Positions 1 to 8,298 of a DNA stretch of 64,000 bases are shown one piece after another (position 1 is the first letter of the stretch; each line of letters opens with the position of its first letter). The notes under the pieces are model-generated. The model did not search any database. It saw only the letters and a program-made list of their open reading frames with translations, and had not been told where the DNA came from. The position numbers and the translations under genes were made by a program. The stretch comes from Lachnospiraceae bacterium (GTDB lineage Bacteria > Bacillota > Clostridia > Lachnospirales > Lachnospiraceae), in the NCBI GenBank assembly GCA_014804755.1, contig JAAUZE010000019.1:103772-167771 (forward strand), read 5' to 3'.

Positions 1-968
1 CGGGCATAATCATGATAGGTCTTGGGAACATACCAGCCGTCAAAGGCTTCGTTCATCACATACATGCCCAGCCGGTCACAGATATCCAACGTAATCCATG
101 ATGCCGGATTATGCGCCATCCGCAGGGCGTTAAAACCGTTTTCCTTTAGGATGCGGATACGGCGCTCCTGCGCATCATAAAACTCGCAGGCACCCAGAAC
201 ACCGTGGTCATGATGGACACAGCCGCCGCGGAGCAGCACCCTCTGCCCATTGACGCACAATCCTGTCTCTGCGCTCCATTCCAGTTTGCGGATGCCGAAA
301 CAGAGCCGCTGTTCCTCTTTCTCTGTCCTGACTACGCAAGTATAAAGGTTCGGTGCTTCTCCGTTCCACAGCTTTGCGTCAGGTACTGTCAGCACACCGG
401 GTTCCCCGGACGCCACCAGTCGGTCGCCATCATAGATTTCCACCTTCACAGAAACTTCGGCAGTGACCGCAACATCTACCCTGACCCTGGCGGGTTCAAT
501 GGAAATCGTCTCGACATGCACTGTTTCAATATGTATGCGGTCACGGATCTGTAGCTGCACCGGGCGATAAATACCGGAACCGGAGTACCATCTGCAGTTT
601 GGCTCCAGAGTATTATCCACATCGACGGTTACCTTATTGCTGCCGACATGTACGGCATCCGAGATATCCACGTCAAAGGCAGTATAACCATATTTATGGC
701 CGCCAACCTCCCGGTCATTGACAGAAACAGTGCAGTTCTGATATACGCCTTCAAAATGAAGAACAATGGATTTCCCAAAATCCTGTGCGGGCAAGTCAAA
801 AATCTTTTCATAAACGTACCTGCCGCCTGGGAAATAGCCGGAATTAATTCCATTCCGGCAGCTCCCGTCCCGTTGTTCCAACAGCATGGCATCATGTGGA
901 AGATCCACGGGAACCGGTTTTTCCCCTTTCTTGCAAAAGCTCCAATCATTGCAGAAATCTATTATCAT
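1..968 (-). CDS. GH2 family beta-galactosidase, 3' part beyond the window edge
   Basis: Glycoside hydrolase of family GH2, expected to hydrolyse beta-galactosides or related sugars. Only about 322 codons are present. The start ATG (966-968) follows a GGAG about 8 bases upstream. The product opens with the GH2 sugar-binding jelly roll (VDLPHDAML, GYFPGG, FEGVY, VNDREVGGHKYGYTAF, WYSGSGIYRPV). An immunoglobulin-like domain follows, then the first part of the TIM barrel (GGCVHHDHG, NGFNALRMAHNP, MNEAFDGW). The catalytic glutamates lie outside the window. It is divergent from the AraC regulator at 1172, which probably controls it (inference). The family call is firm; the exact substrate cannot be read. 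Confidence 0.9.
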   Translation of the reverse strand, partial: MIIDFCNDWSFCKKGEKPVPVDLPHDAMLLEQRDGSCRNGINSGYFPGGRYVYEKIFDLPAQDFGKSIVLHFEGVYQNCTVSVNDREVGGHKYGYTAFDVDISDAVHVGSNKVTVDVDNTLEPNCRWYSGSGIYRPVQLQIRDRIHIETVHVETISIEPARVRVDVAVTAEVSVKVEIYDGDRLVASGEPGVLTVPDAKLWNGEAPNLYTCVVRTEKEEQRLCFGIRKLEWSAETGLCVNGQRVLLRGGCVHHDHGVLGACEFYDAQERRIRILKENGFNALRMAHNPASWITLDICDRLGMYVMNEAFDGWYVPKTYHDYA

Positions 969-1108
969 TTCACCATCTCCATCGCTTTCCGGCTGTCTCT
1001 ACACCCATTCTTTGCTGCCTGTTTTTCGCAATATGCACCTGCCATTTATAACTTTCTTCTCCAGCAACATGTATCAACTTCGCTTAAAATGATTCTATCA
1101 GATATCCC

Positions 1109-1137
1109 TTGCGAATTATTGTAATATAATCTATAAT
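1109..1137 (+). promoter_or_regulatory. sigma-A-type promoter of the AraC regulator
   Basis: TTGCGA (1109-1114) and TATAAT (1132-1137) are separated by exactly 17 bases. They lie 34 bases upstream of the ATG at 1172, whose ribosome binding site is GGAG at 1157-1160. The surrounding 969-1171 spacer is shared with the divergent GH2 gene, so a regulator bound here could act on both. Confidence 0.6.
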
Positions 1138-1171
1138 ATTGTAAATTCATCTATATCGGAGAAAAATAGAA

Positions 1172-2371
1172 ATGAAAGATTTATGTGGTTTCTGTAATCT
1201 GTTCTATGCATCCCATTATCTGCCAATTGCATTGTACCAGTGTTCTAATTTTATCTGCTCGGCAGGATTCTATGATGACGGAGATCCCTATCCATTTGCA
1301 TTGCCGAAGCTTTTGAAATTGGACAGTCCGGCCGTTTATGTCTCTTCCGATACCGGCTATTACGGTCTGGTCAGATATGATGACACCTCTTTTTTTATTT
1401 TAGGACCTGCTTACAGCACTCCTGTAACAGAAGAAGGCGTCCGGATCTACATACAGAAAAATGCAATATCTCCCGATTTACAGGGAGATATTGCACAGTT
1501 TCTTGGGGGCATCCCTCAGTACACCTACAATCAGTTTCTAAATCTGCTTCTCTATTTACATTACACCTTCACCGGTGAGCAGCTTGGCATAACGGAGGCC
1601 TTTGGCATCACCGATACCGGATATCAGCAGTTGATCGGACGGCATTATACTGAAAAAGTCTACCATGCCCGGGAAGACCAGCACCAACAACACGGCACCT
1701 ATCACTTTGAACGGCAGATGCTTTCCCTGATTCAAAGCGGCGACGTAGAAAAACTGAACCGCTTCCTTATGGCATCGCTGCACGCCGCACCTATCAAGGA
1801 AGGCAAACTGGCAGACACCCCCCTGCGTCAGGCAAAGAACCTGCTGATTGGAACGGCTGCCATGGTAGGCAAGGAAGCCGCCATCCCCGGTGGTATGGAC
1901 ATCGAGCAAGCCTACCACCTTATTGATGTCTATACACAGGAGTGCGAAATGCTACAGTCCGTTGAGGCAGTCAAAAATCTCCAGTACAATATGCTGATAG
2001 ATTTCACCAAACGAGTGGCCAAACAGGCGCTTCCCGCTGGAATCTCACGGGAAGTTCATGCCTGTATGCAATACATTTCCACCCATGTCAACGAACCCGT
2101 TACTGTCACTGATGTGGTTGCCTTTTCCGGAAAAAGCCGCGCCTATCTGTTCAAAAAATTCAGGCAGGAACTGAAAAGAAGCATCGGTGCATACATCACA
2201 GAGTGCAAGCTCCGGGAAGCCAGGTCTCTGCTGCAGTATACAGACAAATCCCTAGGGGAAATCAGCAGCTATCTGTGTTTCTCCAGTCAATCCTATTTTC
2301 AGAACGTGTTCAAAAAATATAATGGAGTGACACCACTGGAATATCGCAGGATACATGCCCATAATGATTGA
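1172..2371 (+). CDS. AraC family transcriptional regulator
   Basis: A 399-residue DNA-binding regulator. The C-terminal ~100 residues are a classic AraC/XylS double helix-turn-helix: HVNEPVTVTDVVAFSGKSRA, FKKFRQELKRSIGAYI, and the signature FSSQSYFQNVFKKYNGVTPLEYR. The first ~290 residues carry no motif I recognise and presumably hold the ligand-sensing part. It is transcribed away from the GH2 beta-galactosidase, with a good promoter in the shared spacer, so sugar-dependent control of that gene is the natural inference. No convincing terminator is visible in the 156 bases after the stop. Confidence 0.9.
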   Translation: MKDLCGFCNLFYASHYLPIALYQCSNFICSAGFYDDGDPYPFALPKLLKLDSPAVYVSSDTGYYGLVRYDDTSFFILGPAYSTPVTEEGVRIYIQKNAISPDLQGDIAQFLGGIPQYTYNQFLNLLLYLHYTFTGEQLGITEAFGITDTGYQQLIGRHYTEKVYHAREDQHQQHGTYHFERQMLSLIQSGDVEKLNRFLMASLHAAPIKEGKLADTPLRQAKNLLIGTAAMVGKEAAIPGGMDIEQAYHLIDVYTQECEMLQSVEAVKNLQYNMLIDFTKRVAKQALPAGISREVHACMQYISTHVNEPVTVTDVVAFSGKSRAYLFKKFRQELKRSIGAYITECKLREARSLLQYTDKSLGEISSYLCFSSQSYFQNVFKKYNGVTPLEYRRIHAHND

Positions 2372-2527
2372 ATTTCCAATAAACGTATTCCTCCTGTACA
2401 ACAGCACTCATCCCTTTGCTAATGTGTGTATTCCGTTTCATGCCATACCCACGACATTACAAACATTTGCTTATAAAGTGCAAAAAGAAATTTTAATTCC
2501 CCCTAAAATACATACTTTATAAAAATA

Positions 2528-4300
2528 TCACCCCGGCAGACTGTCCCGCAGGCACAGTGCGCCCCAGCCGACCCGCTCATTCGGGTATATGCTCTCTCCC
2601 CTGATCGGCTTCGCTCCCATCCTAAGGTACGCTTTTAGCTTCTCGCCGTAGCAGTACGGATCGATGCCTCGGACAATGCCCTGTTCCATCATCAATGCAC
2701 AAGCGCCCGTGACAAACGGTGTTGCATATGACGTACCCGATACGATCAGCCGTTGATCCTCCGGTCCTATCACCGAAAGATTCACGCCGGGCGCCACCAG
2801 ATCCGGCTTGACATTGCCGAAATTGGACAACCTGTTTGAAGAGTTTACATAATATGTTCCCCGTCCCGAAAAATCCGCATACCGCTCACTTCCGGAATCA
2901 TAGGCGCCGACCGTAATGACCGCCGCGGACGTTGACGGGATCGTATAGGTCTGCTGCGGCGTCGGATTTAGGAAAAACGTCTGCGTCCCCCGCGCCTCCT
3001 GAGAGGGCAGATACATCGCGTATTCCCCCGTTGCCGTCCGCACGCCCGTAAAAACAAAGTGCCACTCCCCCGAGGCAATATAACGGCTCCCATATGCCGG
3101 CAGCATTTCCACATAAATCTCCTTGTTCGCGGCATACGGATTTGCCGCTCCCACATAGATTAAAAGCTGCGTGCCGTCATATACGACCTTTCTTGTTCCT
3201 GCGGGCTCACCCGCATCGATCGTCACCCGATTGCCCGTCGGTGTGATGATCACGATCTGATAGGTATCCACCGGACTCAGCCATATCTGCACGGAAAGCG
3301 CGTTTTCATAGCTGCCAACGCTCAAGATCTCCGTGCGCTGCTCCCCTTTTTGGATCGCCCGCGCCACATGTCCCCCTGTGCTTCCCTCATTGCCGCTCCC
3401 GACACAAATTGACGTCCTCCCGATCTGCGCCGCATTGTCCATAAAACGCTCCAGTATAGACGTTCCGTTATGCGCTCCGTATGTATTGCCGAAGCTTAAA
3501 TTCACACAGAGCGGCATGCCGTATTCCGCCGCCTTGCGCTGGCACCATGTGATTGCGCGCATCAACTGCGTCGTCTTGGGAAACCCTTCCGCCTGCGTGT
3601 TTCCAAGCCGCACAATGAGCAGCGGACTCTGTGTTGCGACGCCGCGGAAGGCAGGCTCTCGGGCATATCCCGCCGCAACGGATGCGACTGCCGTGCCGTG
3701 TCCGCTCACATCCATGCTCGGCAGGAGCTGCAGCGCGTCCGTCCCAGCCAGAAGCGCCTCATTGATCTGCTGCCTTGAAAACGCAACTCCCTGCGCAAAA
3801 CCTTCCGGCGGCAGAAATCCGCGCGCCTCGTCAGGCGACAGAACCTGATCCCATAAATCCCAGATACGCGTCGTCCCGTCCGCATTGCGAAACAGATTGC
3901 TCCGATAATCGATCCCCGTATCAATGATCGCAAGCAATACATCTTTTCCGCTTAGGTACGGCTCTCTGAGCTGCACCTGCGAAATGCATGCCGCCGCAAG
4001 CGGTTCCAGCAATTGAAAAAACAATCGTTTCGGCTTCTCGACATATTCAATCTGCGGGATGGCGGCAAGCGCCTCCACCCTTCCCTGCGGGATCGTGATA
4101 ATGGCGTACCCGGCGATCAATTCTTCCACGACACCCCCCAGCGCGCGAACCGCATCCAGACTTCCCTGATATTTTACGATCAGTTCCCATGTTCCCTCCT
4201 GCGGAGAATATCCGACTCCCAGCTCCTCTGATTTTGCTCTTTCTTCTTCCGTCATATCCAAAGACAACTCCAGCGCGTTATCCAGTTTTCCCGAATCCAT
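2528..4300 (-). CDS. S8 family serine peptidase (subtilase), Csp-like
   Basis: A 590-residue subtilisin-family protease. The catalytic triad is complete: Asp127 in AIIDTGID, His201 in SGHGTAVA and Ser524 in SGTSYATPF. The oxyanion Asn304 lies in GSGNEG. Residues ~30-95 resemble an inhibitory propeptide. The ~230-residue stretch between GSGNEG and the Ser motif is a large beta-rich insert like the jelly-roll domain of clostridial CspA/B/C germination proteases. There is no signal peptide, consistent with a spore or cytosolic role rather than secretion. Assignment to spore germination is inference from architecture; no sleC-like substrate is adjacent. Confidence 0.88.
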   Translation of the reverse strand: MDSGKLDNALELSLDMTEEERAKSEELGVGYSPQEGTWELIVKYQGSLDAVRALGGVVEELIAGYAIITIPQGRVEALAAIPQIEYVEKPKRLFFQLLEPLAAACISQVQLREPYLSGKDVLLAIIDTGIDYRSNLFRNADGTTRIWDLWDQVLSPDEARGFLPPEGFAQGVAFSRQQINEALLAGTDALQLLPSMDVSGHGTAVASVAAGYAREPAFRGVATQSPLLIVRLGNTQAEGFPKTTQLMRAITWCQRKAAEYGMPLCVNLSFGNTYGAHNGTSILERFMDNAAQIGRTSICVGSGNEGSTGGHVARAIQKGEQRTEILSVGSYENALSVQIWLSPVDTYQIVIITPTGNRVTIDAGEPAGTRKVVYDGTQLLIYVGAANPYAANKEIYVEMLPAYGSRYIASGEWHFVFTGVRTATGEYAMYLPSQEARGTQTFFLNPTPQQTYTIPSTSAAVITVGAYDSGSERYADFSGRGTYYVNSSNRLSNFGNVKPDLVAPGVNLSVIGPEDQRLIVSGTSYATPFVTGACALMMEQGIVRGIDPYCYGEKLKAYLRMGAKPIRGESIYPNERVGWGALCLRDSLPG

Positions 4301-4639
4301 CCCTGCCGCCTCAATTTTCCATTTTTCTCATAAAATATATGCGCGGTATCTGTTTATTCTTCCCAATTCATGGTATAATAGGCGCAAAAGAAAAACAAGC
4401 GACGCGAAGCGGCATTTGTTTTTCTTGCGCCATTACCGAGCAAACGTCCGGCGAAGCCGGACATAAAGCGCGTAAGCGCGGGTTTGCGAGGTTGGATGCT
4501 ATCATGTCCATTTGACGAGCGAAGCGATCCCGAAAAAACGCCAGTTTTTTCGGGGCTCTGCCCTGTGCGCCATCACCTTTTTACAAAAATACTTCACATC
4601 ATGTTGACTAGTTTATGTTTGACGGGAGCTGACTACCAT
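4301..4639. other. Gene-free spacer filled by palindromic repeats
   Basis: A 339-base spacer between the divergent subtilase and AraC genes. An open frame runs from 4484 into the downstream regulator, but it traverses palindromes and lacks a ribosome binding site, so I do not count it as coding. The contents are the repeat cluster listed separately and the AraC ribosome binding site GGGAG at 4624-4628. Confidence 0.7.
4381..4554. repeat. Cluster of palindromic elements
   Basis: Consecutive inverted repeats. Arms 4381-4398 and 4416-4431 (GGCGCAA...GAAAAACAA with its complement) form one. 4446-4462 (GTCCGGC GAA GCCGGAC) and 4469-4480 (CGCG TAAG CGCG) sit inside an outer pair GCAAAC (4440-4445) / GTTTGC (4482-4487), giving a two-armed junction. 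A further hairpin at 4529-4554 (CCCGAAAAAAC ... GTTTTTTCGGG) resembles an intrinsic terminator. It looks like a REP/MITE-type intergenic element. Confidence 0.7.
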
Positions 4640-5641
4640 ATGAGAACAAAACCTACCGTACTTCCAGCAGACGATTACCTGAAGGAAAAGAAAACACACG
4701 GCAATCTGGAGTATCCGATCGCCATCTACCATGTCGATCTTCGCAGCCTCTACATGGGATTTGTCCGCTGGCACTGGCACGAGGAACTGGAAATCGACAT
4801 TGTCACACAGGGCAAAATGGAGTGCCTGATCGGAGACGAGACGATCCTGCTTGAGACGGGCGACGCCATTTATATTAATCAGAACATCATGCACACCCTT
4901 CATCCGGTCGGAGAAGAACCGGGCAAATTTGACGCTATCGTCTTTCATCCGATGCTGTTTTTCGGCTATAGCAAAACGTATCTCAACGCCAAATATCTAA
5001 CCCCGATCACCGGCAAAGCCGGATTCCGTTATTTTTTGATCAACAAGGAATATGCGCGATCTTCGGAAATGCTTGCGCTGTTTGATGAGCTTGTGCGCGC
5101 GAACGATACCGCCGCTACGGGCTATGAACTGATCACCAAAAGCTGCCTATGCCGCTTTTGGGTTTATATGCTGGAAGAATTTTCCGCTATCGTACCGGAA
5201 AAAAAGGAATCTCGTTCCTTAAGCGAATTACGCGCGCAGGACGCCGTTCTTTTCATTGAACGGCATTATCAGGAACCGGTCACGCTCGACGAGATCGCCG
5301 CCGCGATCCATGTCAGCAAGAGCGAATGCTGCCGCTGCTTTAAGAAAGCGCTGCACACGACACCGTTTGAATATCTGATGCGATACCGTATTTTTATGGC
5401 GTCGGTGATTATCAGGCAGGACGTGCATAAGCAAATGTCTTTCTCAGAGCTTGCCACAACGGTTGGATTTAATACCGTTAGTTATTTTAACAAAGTATTC
5501 AAAAGCATCTTAGGCTGCACGCCGACCGAATATCGTAAAACGCTTCGGGACGGCTCCGCACAGGATGTTTCTGTTTTTCCGTCCGTATTATATGAAGAAC
5601 ATATTTCCATGAGTGATTCTATCCCGCAGGACATGGTCTGA
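4640..5641 (+). CDS. AraC family regulator with cupin sensor domain
   Basis: A 333-residue transcriptional regulator. I place the start at 4640 because GGGAG lies 11 bases before this ATG; the longer frame from 4484 runs through non-coding palindromes. The N-terminal half is an AraC-binding cupin (HWHEELEIDIVTQGKMECLI, GDAIYINQNIMHTLHP). The C-terminal half has two helix-turn-helix units (TLDEIAAAIHVSKSECCRCF, ELATTVGFNTVSYFNKVFK). This layout is typical of carbohydrate-responsive regulators of gut Firmicutes. No obvious target operon adjoins it. Confidence 0.9.
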   Translation: MRTKPTVLPADDYLKEKKTHGNLEYPIAIYHVDLRSLYMGFVRWHWHEELEIDIVTQGKMECLIGDETILLETGDAIYINQNIMHTLHPVGEEPGKFDAIVFHPMLFFGYSKTYLNAKYLTPITGKAGFRYFLINKEYARSSEMLALFDELVRANDTAATGYELITKSCLCRFWVYMLEEFSAIVPEKKESRSLSELRAQDAVLFIERHYQEPVTLDEIAAAIHVSKSECCRCFKKALHTTPFEYLMRYRIFMASVIIRQDVHKQMSFSELATTVGFNTVSYFNKVFKSILGCTPTEYRKTLRDGSAQDVSVFPSVLYEEHISMSDSIPQDMV

Positions 5642-5695
5642 TCTGACCCTGCCCTGCGCGGTCCGCTTTAGGAGGTTTTCATTGCCGCAGTCAAT

Positions 5696-6022
5696 TCAAT
5701 ACTGTTGTAAAATACTATGGGCCAAATTAAGAATTTGATTTTTAATCTGTTCTACTCGATAAATATAAAAAATTTCATTTTGGGAGGCTATTTGTTCTAT
5801 ATTAAGCCTAGTTGCCATTATAATACCTAATCCCAAATGATTATACGATATTTGCAAAATGGAATCTACATAGTTTAGCCATGTATCAAATTCCAGCTTA
5901 GAAATGTCCAGACTTTGATATTGCCCATAATTCGAATATTCTGATGATTTGATAGGAGCTGCTTTCAACAATTTGAACAATGCGTCAAGTGCCATCTGCC
6001 TGCCTTGATTCTGATAATTCAT
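5696..6022 (-). CDS. Hypothetical protein, 108 aa
   Basis: Not recognised. It is a small soluble, probably helical protein without cysteine motifs or membrane segments. Its ATG overlaps the stop of the upstream gene by one base (TAATG), so the two are probably translationally coupled. The DNA is clearly AT-richer than both neighbours, which suggests recent acquisition. Coding status rests on the coupled arrangement and on the uninterrupted frame in an AT-rich stretch. Confidence 0.55.
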   Translation of the reverse strand: MNYQNQGRQMALDALFKLLKAAPIKSSEYSNYGQYQSLDISKLEFDTWLNYVDSILQISYNHLGLGIIMATRLNIEQIASQNEIFYIYRVEQIKNQILNLAHSILQQY

Positions 6023-6474
6023 TACTTTTTTTCACCCCCAAACGACTTTGTTTCTTGCTGCAAATTTTCTTTGTTCATCTGATTTTTAATTTGATTTTTA
6101 ATTTTATCTTCCAAAAATCTTGAATCGGCAGCTCTGTAATCTTCCTCCATCGCTTTTGTACCTGTTCTGCGCAATCTGGTACCTTTTCCTTCTAGTTCAT
6201 AAAACGGCAATATAACAAGCAGAATCCCTACCAAAAAGAGGATATTATTCCCATCAAATCGAGAAAAAAATTGCATTGAGATACATATTTCCCAATTAAT
6301 AATTATGTACACCCAAAGAACAGATAACATCACTAAATATAAAATGTTATAAATATGAATTATAATCCATTTTCCCGCCTGTTTTACTTTGTTATTCGTT
6401 GTCTTTGATTTTCTGTCTGGTACTGAAAGCCTCTCTGTTCGTTTTTTTCTTTTATTTTTTCCCATAACCGCCAT
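6022..6474 (-). CDS. Hypothetical membrane protein, 150 aa
   Basis: Not recognised. A very basic N-terminus (KNKRKKRTERL) precedes two hydrophobic segments of about 20 residues each (around 37-62 and 77-94). A charged, Glu/Lys/Gln-rich cytosolic tail follows. Start may be the first or the fourth residue, both Met. It is coupled to the 108-residue gene downstream by a one-base overlap. Base composition differs from the flanking DUF2156 and AraC genes. The following 6475-6701 is AT-rich with no gene that I can support. Confidence 0.55.
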   Translation of the reverse strand: MAVMGKNKRKKRTERLSVPDRKSKTTNNKVKQAGKWIIIHIYNILYLVMLSVLWVYIIINWEICISMQFFSRFDGNNILFLVGILLVILPFYELEGKGTRLRRTGTKAMEEDYRAADSRFLEDKIKNQIKNQMNKENLQQETKSFGGEKK

Positions 6475-6701
6475 CCCAATCCACTCTCACAATCATTTTA
6501 CAAGCCTTTCTACATTTATAATTTACTGTTTTCCTGTTCATTTATTAAGAAATTTTTTCTTTCGTGACCTGTACTTTACTCGCAAACGATATATTTATAA
6601 AATCTATTCTACAAATTGTACCATAAGCATATGAAAATTACTATTTATTTTGTATCTATTCTTGCCTATATTTCAAAATATCCCTCTACTTTTCCAAAAG
6701 T

Positions 6702-7604
6702 TCAGTCATTCCGCTCCGTGACCGTTCCCTTTTCCACCATCAGATCCGGATAATAGGAGAGCTTTGCTTTGCGCAAGCCTTCCACCCCCGCATCTTCCTC
6801 CCGGTTGATATAGCGGTAGCCCGCAGCGACATGCTCCACAAATTGCTGATTCATGATCGGATACGCGCCCTGCACGTCGGCAAACGCCTTCTCGATATGC
6901 ACGACATAGGTCTCACGGTTGCATGGTTCTCCGAGCGAAAAGGCAACAACACGCCCGTCCGCACGTATCAGCCCTCCGTCAAGCTTTAGCTGCTCATGCT
7001 GCCTTAAGGCACGCAGGGTAATGTCAAATTCCGCGCTTTTTTCCCAATCCTCATCAATGGCATTCTGCCGCCCCCACTCCCGCGCCATCTCAATGCATTC
7101 TTCTGCGTTATGCCCTTTGATCCTCTCAAAAGACCAATCCGGATGCTCCTGCTTAAATTTATTGATATGGTTGCGCTTTCCGTGCAGCTTTTTTCCCGTC
7201 AGTGTCTTCAGCTTTTCCGCCTCGTACACATAATCTGCCGCATCCCGGTCATACGCGATCTGAAACCGCATCGGATACAGCTCCATCAAGTGCGCATACT
7301 GCTGCGGCGTGACAAGATGCATCCGAAACAGCAGGTTTTTCTCAGCAAAATAGGCAAAAAGTTCCTCCAGCGCCCCTCTGATATCGCCCCGTCCCAGCGG
7401 ATAGCTGACCGAGAACGTATTCGCATCCCTAACGTGGCAAAAAACAAGGCAATCCCGCAGCACGGCGTAACGGATGCCATAATACGGCGCCCAAAGCAGG
7501 TTGTTTGCAAACGAAAATTCGCAGCTCATCGATTGCTCCCGTTCATAATAATGCTCGATCAGCGCTCTGTCCTCCATCGTAATCTTTTTCCATCCGATGT
7601 CCAT
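6702..7604 (-). CDS. DUF2156 domain-containing protein
   Basis: A 300-residue protein of the DUF2156 family, which shares the GNAT-like fold of the aminoacyl-transfer domain of phosphatidylglycerol lysyltransferase (MprF). Recognisable stretches are CEFSFANNLLWAPYYGIRYA, GKKLHGKRNHINKF, AREWGRQN and VEKAF-like EKAFADVQGAYPIMNQQF. There are no membrane helices, so unlike MprF it is a soluble single-domain protein. The acceptor is unknown. The HD hydrolase gene lies 79 bases upstream in the same orientation, so co-transcription is likely. Confidence 0.85.
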   Translation of the reverse strand: MDIGWKKITMEDRALIEHYYEREQSMSCEFSFANNLLWAPYYGIRYAVLRDCLVFCHVRDANTFSVSYPLGRGDIRGALEELFAYFAEKNLLFRMHLVTPQQYAHLMELYPMRFQIAYDRDAADYVYEAEKLKTLTGKKLHGKRNHINKFKQEHPDWSFERIKGHNAEECIEMAREWGRQNAIDEDWEKSAEFDITLRALRQHEQLKLDGGLIRADGRVVAFSLGEPCNRETYVVHIEKAFADVQGAYPIMNQQFVEHVAAGYRYINREEDAGVEGLRKAKLSYYPDLMVEKGTVTERND

Positions 7605-7683
7605 GATGATACTGCTCCCCTTCCTTTTCGCTCACTTTTCCATTTCTTAGCGAAACGCCGACTGACGTAAGCTTTCATAACGT

Positions 7684-8232
7684 TTATCCCATTACTTGCG
7701 CCGCCAGTGCAAAATATCTCTCCTTATATTGTTGTTCCGTTTCTGCAAAATTACACGTCACAAAGCGGGGCGAACTGAAAATCCTCATCGGCTCGTCAAA
7801 AAGCCGCTCGCCCATGTAGTGATAAAATTCGTGGTATAAAAGCGTATTATCCACATTTTTGATAAACGCACATTCTTCCGTATCCGGCACTCTGCCCAAA
7901 AAACGCTCATAGATCAGACCGAGCAGTTTTTTTTCGGTCTGTCTGTAAAAATCCATGTGCTGCTTGACCGGACGAGTGACGTCGGCAAGATAGCTTTCCG
8001 CCGCATCATGCAACAGACATGCCAGTTCCAAATACGCACCTGCGTTCCTTGCCCGTGCCTCATCCGCGCAGGCAAGACAATGCTGTCCTACGGAATAAAA
8101 TTCAGGAAAATGCCCGTTCGCGCGCGTCATCAAGGAAAGCGCATGCGCAATATCCTCAATACGGATGTCCTCTTTTTTCGGATCAAGAGGCGTAAAATGC
8201 ACTTTTGTATACGTCGTGATATATTCTGCCAT
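7684..8232 (-). CDS. HD-domain phosphohydrolase, YfbR-like
   Basis: A 182-residue metal-dependent HD-superfamily protein resembling YfbR-type 5'-nucleotidases. Metal-binding residues appear as His in YSVGQHC, the His-Asp pair in ACLLHDAAE and a later Asp in FIKNVDNTLLYHEF. VTRPVK is also typical of the group. Substrate cannot be read from sequence; a nucleotide or nucleotide-like phosphate ester is the family expectation. The gene sits 66 bases beyond the 3' end of hsdR. Confidence 0.8.
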   Translation of the reverse strand: MAEYITTYTKVHFTPLDPKKEDIRIEDIAHALSLMTRANGHFPEFYSVGQHCLACADEARARNAGAYLELACLLHDAAESYLADVTRPVKQHMDFYRQTEKKLLGLIYERFLGRVPDTEECAFIKNVDNTLLYHEFYHYMGERLFDEPMRIFSSPRFVTCNFAETEQQYKERYFALAAQVMG

Positions 8233-8298
8233 GATCGATTCTCACTCCTTAACCTCATCTTTGCTTTGCAGATTTCGTTCCTGCCTTTTGACTCAATC

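Noticed and set aside
4484-4639. N-terminal extension of the second AraC regulator
   Set aside because: It runs through palindromes, lacks a ribosome binding site, and the ATG at 4640 has one and begins a normal cupin domain.
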